Position numbers and translations under genes: made by a program. The notes under the pieces were generated by a model. The model saw only the letters and a list, made by a program, of their open reading frames with translations. It ran no database searches and was not told the DNA's origin. Of a DNA stretch of 64,000 nucleotides, positions 56,562 to 64,000 are shown piece after piece (positions within the stretch are counted from its first letter, which is position 1; each line of letters starts with the position of its first letter). The stretch lies in assembly GCF_031755915.1 (NCBI RefSeq), contig NC_083389.1, positions 24,799,001 through 24,863,000 on the forward strand. Direction: 5' to 3'. Source of the DNA: Ziziphus jujuba (Eukaryota > Streptophyta > Magnoliopsida > Rosales > Rhamnaceae).

Positions 56562-58996
56562 GAATGAACAGTGTCACGCAGGGTTTTAATTTTGAAAAAC
56601 TCTCGGGGAAGAGAGAGAAAGAGAGAGAAGAGAGAGAAAGAGAGAGAGGAGAGAGAAAGAGAGAGAGAGGACCCGCCGGCCGCCGGCCATTTTCACGTTT
56701 TTCCGGCCTAGTTACTGTCCGAAGTTTGGCGGCGATTTTTCCCCTCCACCGCCGGCCACCGCGAATCGGCACTATTCCGGCCGATGTACAGTACACGCGC
56801 CATACACCCAGCATCCTCTCCTCAAGTCCGGCCTACCCACCAAAAATCACGGCCATCGGACCACCGACGCGCCGGGATCGGAGCGTTTTCCGGCGAGGGG
56901 TCGAAAATCTTCAAACGGTGATTTCTCCGCCGTCCGACCTCCGTTTTGCTCACCGTCGGTCCCGTTGGATTGCTCTCCTCACGATCTACAAATCTGCAAA
57001 ATTTCACAGCAAACGGCCACCGTCGGAAATTACTGTTCCGGCGACGGTTGCCGGTGACGTGGCGGCCCGCCGGAAATTACTGTTCCGGCGAGTACCCCGA
57101 AAATTCCGGCCAGCTCCAGTCCGTAGTGTTCGACCTCCTGAACCCAAATCCGACTTCCGTTTCCACCAATTCGCGACGGTTTGGGAGAATTGCGGAGCCG
57201 AAACCCGAAAAGCTTCCCGATAAAATTCCGACCCCGTCGGGTACGATCATCGGAAATTAAGACCGGATCTGTGATTAGCATCACTCGAGCTTCGATTCGG
57301 TATATGATTCGTAAATTTTAGTTATCGTTTGTGTTTTGACCCCCCGGGTACCGGGTATTATTTACCCGAATAAAATATTAATTTATTTGACTGTCTGTGA
57401 ATTTTGTTCTAGGAGCACCGGTGAGTCGTAGAATTGATCCCGTAGTGGATCATGGGTTAATTGCGTGCTCCAGGTGAGTGACCCACCTTCAAATTAATTT
57501 TGGGAATTTAATTGGTGAATATATAATGTGTGATTTAAATATTTGGAATTTAATTTCTATGTGCCAAATATTTATTTGAATTATTGTGGAATTATTTGTG
57601 AATTTATCGGATTTAAGAAAATGTGTATTTCACCAATTTATGCCATGTGGAATTATTTTATGGTTTTGAGGATTTTGAAATTGGTGTGGTTTTAATGGTA
57701 AATTGGGCACGATTCGATTTTCAAATATTTCAAGGAAAATATTTGGTTATGTTGGTGATTTCAATTTTTATGAAATATGCCCATAAAATATTATGGGATT
57801 TGATTATGATATTTCGAGAAATTATTTATGCTTGGAAAAAATGTGGATATTTGAATTGATGGATTTGGGAGTTGGTGGATTTGAAAATCATGGAATTTAT
57901 GGCATTGATTACAAAGAAATTGTGGGAAAATTCCCGGTTCAAGCGGATGGATTATGCCCGCTATGCTTATGAAAAATGTGAAATTTGTTTTATGATTTAA
58001 ATTTATGGATTTTATAATTTTTAGATGCACCGTGCACGTACTGGTGTTCTGATTATGTGATATGGTATATGTGATATGGTTAGTGTGCACACGGTTGTGA
58101 TTAGCGCGCAGGTGGGTGTGAGTAGCGCGCGGTTGATATTATGAGGTTGTCCTGTGGATGCCATCGGAGAGGGCGGCCACCCCCCCATGGCCGGGACACC
58201 AGGTTAGCAGCGGCGCAGTGGGACGCCACGCGACCGTATGCCGGTTTCTTTCTATAACCTCCTGTCTGGCGGTACCTTGGGACGCTGGGTACTGTTGGCG
58301 CCACTGGTATATAGTGGGTGCATCAAATGATTTTCAGAACTGTGTTTTAAAAATAAAATGTTTGGAAACTGAATTGGAATTAAAAATATAATTGTTACCG
58401 CTTCTGGTATTTAATTGATGTCTTGGTTTTCGGGGAATATGGATAAAGGGTTTTGGTGAAATTGTTTTAAAAGGGGAACCTTTCCAACTGAGAGAATCTT
58501 AAGGGTTTTGAGAGAAAATATTATTTCCAAATAATTATCATTTATACTTATTACTGTGATATTATATGGTATAGTAGTAGGGTCGCTCACTGAGATGATT
58601 AGCATCTCACACTCTTAAATTCCGTTCCTCTAGGTACCAGGTTGTCGGTGTTCACTCGGAGCGGACTTGATCTTCCTCGCTGTTTTAGGTCGTGCTGTAC
58701 CCTGTTTTTCTTTTATTGCAGTTGTAATATTTCTTTCATTCTTGTTGTATTTATTATGCACTGGATTACTGTATTTATTTTGAAGTGCTGCAAAAATTTG
58801 TGGAATCAATTTGTAGTATTGTGGGAGGAATAAGGGGATATTTTTAGAAGTGTGTTTTCAGTGCAGGTAGTTTGTGGTAAGTAAATCCCTTAGGGGAGGC
58901 TCTGCCGGATTTTCCGTTGGAGAGTTCGGTAGGGTTTCCCTGGGATCAGGGCTGTCTAGGGTTCCGGGGAAGGAATTCTGGACGGGTCCTGACAGT

Positions 58997-59008
58997 TGGT
59001 ATCAGAGC
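58997..59008 (+). other. primer-binding site (initiator Met tRNA)
   Basis: TGGTATCAGAGC, two bases after the 5' LTR. Confidence 0.9.
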
Positions 59009-60893
59009 TCTAGGTTCTAGTATTCCTAAGGGACTGTGCATTGTTGTGCATCCTATCCGTGTTTAATCTCTCGTTTTACCCGTGTGAAAGCGTTCTTTCT
59101 ATTTGTCTCGAAGTAAATTCGTTGCCCGAGTTTGAATAACTCTAATCTTCGAGGGTGTCAATTAGGATCATCTAGCCTAACGGGAAATTCCTATGCCCTA
59201 GTCGATGGTCGAGGATGCCTTTTCTTTTTGAAGGTCAAGCTTATCATCGTGAATGGTATCCGTTTCGTTCATGGAGAAGAAGGATGATTGCCTAAGGATG
59301 TGTGTCGATCGATTTCAAGGCGTCAAATATTTTTTCGATCGTTTATCAAAAAATTAAATGCTTTTCAAAGTGGTATTTGAAATTAAAAGTGTTTTATTCA
59401 AGTATTTTTGGTTTTTGTTCGTACATGTATTTGTATGTTATATTGTGTAATATTATACTGCACCATATGGAGGCGGCGAACCAATGTGGTCCATGTAGAG
59501 CTAGCCCCATGATCATGTTGCCTACGAGCCCGGGGAATTGGACGGCCAATATAGGCAACCACCCTGGTTTGTATTGGTAGCAGAGTGTCGGCGACAGTTG
59601 GAATCATGGATTACGTAACATGTAGAAGGTGTTGTACGTACCTCCATTACAAGCGTGCATATTTTATTTTATGCTATGGATTTTAAGATATGATTTTCAA
59701 TGTGGAGTTTTAACAATTGCCTATGCAAGTTAGGTATATTTGAAAAAATATATTTTATTATTTGTTTTATGTTATGGTTTTTCCAAGAGCGACTTAAGGG
59801 TTAAGTATCGCCAGTCGAGAATCCAAAGCAGGGTATCGTTGAGTTCAAAAAGGAGATCTTAAAGGAAGCACGCGATTCAAAGTATGCGATACACCCCAAG
59901 GGTACCAAGACGTATGGAATGCTCACTGGATGACATGGTGGTTTGGCACGATAAAGGAAGTTGCAAGATCCGAATAAAGGTACTTAGGTCATCGATAAGT
60001 AAAAGTAGGGAGATGTAAATATGGATTTCGTGCTTAAACTATCATTCACAAAGAGAAGGTACGACAGCGTTTAGAGAATCAAGCAAGCTCCGGATAGCGA
60101 CTAAAGTTCTACTTGGTGGTTGATGAGGTTAATGAGATGAGGATGATTCCTTAGGCATGGTTGGATGTTTAAGCATGGTTAGTTTCATTCTAGAAGCTAA
60201 GATCTTGATATCTTATTTCCTTGGAGATTTAAGGTTCGTATTGGTGGTGCTTTATCGATTCAAGGTGGTTGATATTGTTGGTGATAATTTACAATGATAA
60301 GGAGTATGATTTTTGGGACGGAGTTAGAATTTAAGGAGTGTGGAATACTTTATTGGGTTAAGGATCTAGTGATTTGTTCATAGTATTGGTGGTGATGCTA
60401 GAATTAGGATTTAAATTTCTTATTGCTTGAGGTGTGGATTCATGGAATTTATTTGAAATAAGGGAAACTTAGGGTTTTCAAGAATGATATTTGGATGTTG
60501 AGAATTTTATTCATGACCTTGATGAATTTAGTTAAAAGAAAGATTGATGTTTGTCGAGGTTAAGACTATTGGTAAATCAATGAGGAGCAAGGGTTTTATA
60601 ATTGTAAGTACTAGGAGGGTAATCGAAGACAAGTGAATTAATCTCAACCTTAACTTGGTGATACCAGTATTTGAGGAAATTAGACTTAAGTTCTAATCTT
60701 ACCTTTTGAATTGCTGATCGAGTTACGAGAGTTGGTTGTTGGTTTAAGGATGCATGCTTTAGAAGCACCTTATGGTTAGCGTTCGACTATGACCAAGACT
60801 TGCAGATCGTGTTCTCGTGGACCAATTTGACTATCCTTAATTAGTGGGCATGAGAAGGAAAGTTGCACAAGAGGGAAGTTAAAGTCACTATTA
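59009..60893 (+). other. untranslated and decayed internal region, with an old integrase piece
   Basis: 59009-59470 reads as a leader. A short frame at 59470-59580 (MEAANQCGPCRASP) is not recognised. 59841-59930 encodes KKEILKEARDSKYAIHPKGT, then KTYGML, a worn copy of the integrase zinc-binding segment that appears intact at 61209-61290. RRYD-like remnants near 60056 extend the match. 60150-60890 has no readable coding sequence; the RT, if ever present, is lost. Confidence 0.6.
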
Positions 60894-62790
60894 GGCGAAT
60901 GTAGTGGCAGATGCTTTGAGTAGGAAGGCTACTGGATCCCTTGCTCACATCCAAGTCATCCAACTACCTCTCATGGTGGAGTTGAAGAAGATGGGGGTGT
61001 TAATGCATATGCATCCTTCATGAGTTCTCATGGCTAGCTTCCAGGTACGACCGGTGTTGGTGGATCGTATAGTAGAGACCCAAATGGAAGATCCTAAGTT
61101 GAGGACAATTAAGGGCAAGGTACAAGAAGGTCTTGATCCGGAATTTTCCATAAGGAGGGATGGAGCCCTCGTGTATAAAGGACGACTTTGTGTTCCGGAT
61201 ATCCCAGGACTCAAGCAGGAGATTTTGGAGGAGGCGCACAGCTCGATGTATGCGATGCATCCGGGAAGTACCAAGATGTACCGGACGCTTGTTAAGTATT
61301 ATTGGTGGATTGGTATGAAGAGAGAAGTGGCAGACTTCGTATCAAAGTGTTTGATTTGTCAACAAGTGAAAGCAGAAAGACAGAAGCCTTCGGGACTACT
61401 CCAACCTTTACCGATTCCCGTGTGGAAGTGGGAAGAACTCAACATGGACTTCGTATTCAAGCTTCCTTCCACACCTAGAAGGTACGACGGCATTTGGGTA
61501 ATCATTGATCGTCTCACCAAGTCGGCACACTTCCTACCGGTGCGAGAACGTTTTTCACCCGAGAAGTTAGCTTAGTTGTTCGTGCAACGCATTGTAAGTC
61601 TTCATGGAGTACCGTTAGCCATCGTCTCCGATCGAGATCCGCGCTTTACTTCACGACTATGGCGGAAGTTGGCTGATGCACTAGGAGCAAGACTTAACTA
61701 CAGCACCGCTTTTCACCCGCAATCTGATGGACAAGCAGAGTGCACAATTCAGACATTAGAAGACTTGCTAAGGTCTTGCATTATGCAGTTTCGTGGTAGC
61801 TGGGATGAACAACTGCCATTGATAGAGTTTTGTCCTCCTGCCTACCGTGAAGCAAGAAGGAGAGAGTTCGAGGAACTGCGACAGAGGAACATGACAGTGA
61901 TCGAGTACGAGAGGAGATTCCGAGAACTATCAGAATTCTACATGCACCTAATTCCCGACGATCACACGAAGAAGGTGAGGTTCATAGACGGATTGAAAGA
62001 GAGCATCAGCTACACCCTTTCTGGATCAGTACATCCCACCTATCAGTCCGCCAGGGATGCAGCGCTCGAGCTAGAGAGACAGGAGGAGATACACAGACCC
62101 TCAAGGCGCAGATCTTTCGAAGGTTCGTATAGCGGAGTACCTCAATAGGGGGCAACTAAAAGAAGCCATAGTTTAGGCTCAGACAATGATGGGTTAAGCC
62201 CACGAGGCAGATTCCAGAGGAGAGATAGTTATCGTATGCCCCAGCCAGCTCGCCATTCGATCAGTGTGGATGCAAGCTCGTATCAGCAGTCACGCATTGG
62301 TTCTCCGCGGATTTGTCCACTTTGTAGGGGGAATCATTCTGGGCAGTGTCAGATGGATGGTTTATGCTTTCGGTGTGGGCAGCCAGGCCATATAAGGAGG
62401 GATTGCCCTTATGGTAGCGGCAGTGTGCTAGAAGCAGGTCGACGGACACAGCATACGGGGATATTTCCAGGACAGAGTTCCCATAGGAGTCAGCCAGTAG
62501 GAGTTTCTTCGGGATCAGTCCAGCCGTCTGCAGGATCGAGTCGAGGTAGAGGAAGGAGACCCCAGCAGACAAGTCAAGGCCGGGTGTTTGCTATGACGCA
62601 GCAGGGAGCCAGGACTACGCCCGACGATTTCACAGATCAAGTGATGGAAGCAGACCTGATCCTGTTGGATCTATCTGGACTTGAAGTAGTGTTGGGCATG
62701 GATTGGTTGGCAAGGAACTACTTAGTCGAGGAAGCGACATGGGAGCCCGAAGCGCAGGTGCGTGATCAGAACCCTTGTTTGTTCCAGTGA
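60894..62790 (+). pseudogene. shuffled polyprotein: RNase H end - integrase - gag - protease remnant - chromodomain end
   Basis: One reading frame with three stops (TGA 61021, TAG 61573, TAG 62146). RNase H end: NVVADALSRK (60898-60927). Integrase, HHCC: EEAHSSMYAMHPGST and CLICQQVK; the core has D in NMDFVFKLP, D in IVSDRDPRF and E in GQAECTIQTLE, so the DDE triad is complete. At about 61830 the frame switches from WDEQLPLIEF to gag (PPAYREARRREFEELRQRNM, then VRFIDGLKESISYTL). The CCHC knuckle CFRCGQPGHIRRDC is at about 62366-62410. After RVFAMTQQGARTTPDD the protease loses its DTG part and keeps ADLILLDLSGLEVVLGMDWL. It then jumps to the pol end LVEEATWEPEAQVRDQ, a chromodomain-type terminus. 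The usual order is gag-protease-RT-RNase H-integrase. Confidence 0.85.
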
Positions 62791-62821
62791 CGCGCGAAAA
62801 TTTCGAGGACGAAATTTTTGT

Positions 62822-62834
62822 AAGGGGGGAAGGC
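62822..62834 (+). other. polypurine tract
   Basis: AAGGGGGGA plus AGGC immediately before the 3' LTR, the plus-strand priming site. Confidence 0.85.
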
Positions 62835-64000
62835 TGTAACACCCCGTCCCAAATCGCACCGGAATCCGTGCACGTTGACCGAGGTTGACCGTTGACCGTT
62901 GACCGAAGGGGGTCAAAAGTTGACTTTTTGACTCGGTGAGAATTTTGAGTTGACTAGGGTACCGTGGCGAAGTGCACGATGCCACGAGTTCGTAGACTGG
63001 TAGCACGTCGAAAACGGAGCTACGGTTTGAAAGTTATGGACGAAACAAGTTGCGGTCCAAACTGTCCAAGGGATGTCGGAGTTGACTTTTTGTTTATGGG
63101 GAATTGAGCTTTGACTCATGCATGGTTGTGAAGTGCTCGTCGATACGAGTTCACAGACTAGCGGCACGCTCAAAACGGACATCCGGTTAAAAAGTTATGG
63201 ACGTTTGAAGTTTACCGGATACCGTATTATTTTAATATTTTTTTTGGGTCGGTGAACAGTGAAACGCCACGTGTCAGTTTCTGATTGGTCCACGTGGAAT
63301 GAACAGTGTCACGCAGGGTTTTAATTTTGAAAAACTCTCGGGGAAGAGAGAGAAAGAGAGAGAAGAGAGAGAAAGAGAGAGAGGAGAGAGAAAGAGAGAG
63401 AGAGGACCCGCCGGCCGCCGGCCATTTTCACGTTTTTCCGGCCTAGTTACTGTCCGAAGTTTGGCGGCGATTTTTCCCCTCCACCGCCGGCCACCGCGAA
63501 TCGGCACTATTCCGGCCGATGTACAGTACACGCGCCATACACCCAGCATCCTCTCCTCAAGTCCGGCCTACCCACCAAAAATCACGGCCATCGGACCACC
63601 GACGCGCCGGGATCGGAGCGTTTTCCGGCGAGGGGTCGAAAATCTTCAAACGGTGATTTCTCCGCCGTCCGACCTCCGTTTTGCTCACCGTCGGTCCCGT
63701 TGGATTGCTCTCCTCACGATCTACAAATCTGCAAAATTTCACAGCAAACGGCCACCGTCGGAAATTACTGTTCCGGCGACGGTTGCCGGTGACGTGGCGG
63801 CCCGCCGGAAATTACTGTTCCGGCGAGTACCCCGAAAATTCCGGCCAGCTCCAGTCCGTAGTGTTCGACCTCCTGAACCCAAATCCGACTTCCGTTTCCA
63901 CCAATTCGCGACGGTTTGGGAGAATTGCGGAGCCGAAACCCGAAAAGCTTCCCGATAAAATTCCGACCCCGTCGGGTACGATCATCGGAAATTAAGACCG
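62835..64000 (+). repeat. 3' LTR of the young gypsy element (cut by window edge)
   Basis: Base-for-base repeat of 56100-57265 as far as visible (constant offset 6,735). About 1.7 kb of it should lie beyond the window. Confidence 0.95.

Larger units (their letters stand above)
56100..58994 (+). repeat. 5' LTR of the young gypsy element
   Basis: 2,895 bp, starts TGTAACACCCCGTCCC and ends CCTGACA. GC-rich blocks (56690-57260) and a GA microsatellite (56606-56668) contrast with the AT-rich surroundings. Open frames inside it (for example 219 codons at 56564-57223) have no recognisable homologue and are composition-driven. Confidence 0.9.
56100..64000 (+). mobile_element. young gypsy-derived element with shuffled domains (right end outside window)
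   Basis: The 5' LTR is 56100-58994, the internal region 58995-62834, and the 3' LTR runs from 62835 past the window. A primer-binding site and a polypurine tract lie at the correct places. I could see no difference between the LTRs over the first 1,166 bp. The internal region is only 3.84 kb, has no readable RT, and has integrase ahead of gag. The 5 bp before the left LTR are ATCCG; the matching right flank is out of view. Confidence 0.9.

Noticed and set aside
56564..57223. 219-codon frame and its copy at 63299-63958
   Set aside because: It lies wholly in the LTR and starts in a GA microsatellite; Arg/Glu- and Pro-rich composition follows the GC-rich DNA, and no domain is visible.

Overview
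The window is nuclear DNA from a flowering plant, almost certainly a eudicot. The evidence is plant-type Ty1/copia and Ty3/gypsy elements primed by initiator-Met tRNA, a 5S-rRNA-bearing Cassandra TRIM, a DUF4283-type LINE, spliced F-box/FBD and AT-hook (AHL) gene pieces, and an AT-rich background. The species cannot be told. Only one gene looks intact: an F-box/LRR/FBD gene on the minus strand (45994-49007, three exons, about 560 codons). Nearly everything else is transposable-element sequence of different ages, much of it nested.

Layout. 1-3197: decayed gypsy pol plus 3' LTR, ending exactly where an F-box paralogue begins in mid-domain (3198-4092). 4.1-6.4 kb: AT-rich DNA with an Emigrant-like TIR, a 66-bp tandem duplication and an antisense LTR relic. 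6.4-9.5 kb: gypsy protease, pol tail and LTR relics. 10.2-10.9 kb: Cassandra TRIM in LTR-internal-LTR-internal order. 11.9-12.7 kb: old LTR of the family that is young at the right end of the window. 13.45-33.3 kb: one LINE (about 5.3 kb of its own sequence) split by two insertions. The first is a 9.1-kb MULE-like element (14666-23764) carrying fragments of a sterol-glucosyltransferase (UGT80-like) gene, a coiled-coil gene and an AHL gene, plus a 2.6-kb inverted satellite-like array. The second is an antisense copia element (25022-30604). 33.3-34.5 kb: gypsy LTR with internal sequence on both sides. 35.9-44 kb: antisense Athila/Tat-type gypsy relic with a TIR-like element in its leader. 46-49 kb: the F-box gene. 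51.8-52.3 kb: RNase H-domain relic. 52.9-64 kb: a three-layer nest, in which a copia is interrupted by a gypsy LTR, and that LTR by a young gypsy-derived element.

The young element (56100 to beyond 64000) is the most striking object. Its LTRs (about 2.9 kb; the right one is cut by the window edge) show no difference that I could see over the 1,166 bp present in both. Its coding part is out of order: RNase H tail, integrase, gag with zinc knuckle, protease remnant, chromodomain end, all in one reading frame broken by three stops. It looks like a non-autonomous, domain-shuffled element moved in trans. The U3 region of its LTR has a dense W-box cluster and two G-boxes.

The two F-box copies suggest a local family that retroelements have expanded into and partly destroyed. 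No tRNA gene, CRISPR array or bacterial-type regulation is present. All assignments come from reading translations and repeats by eye; no database search was run.
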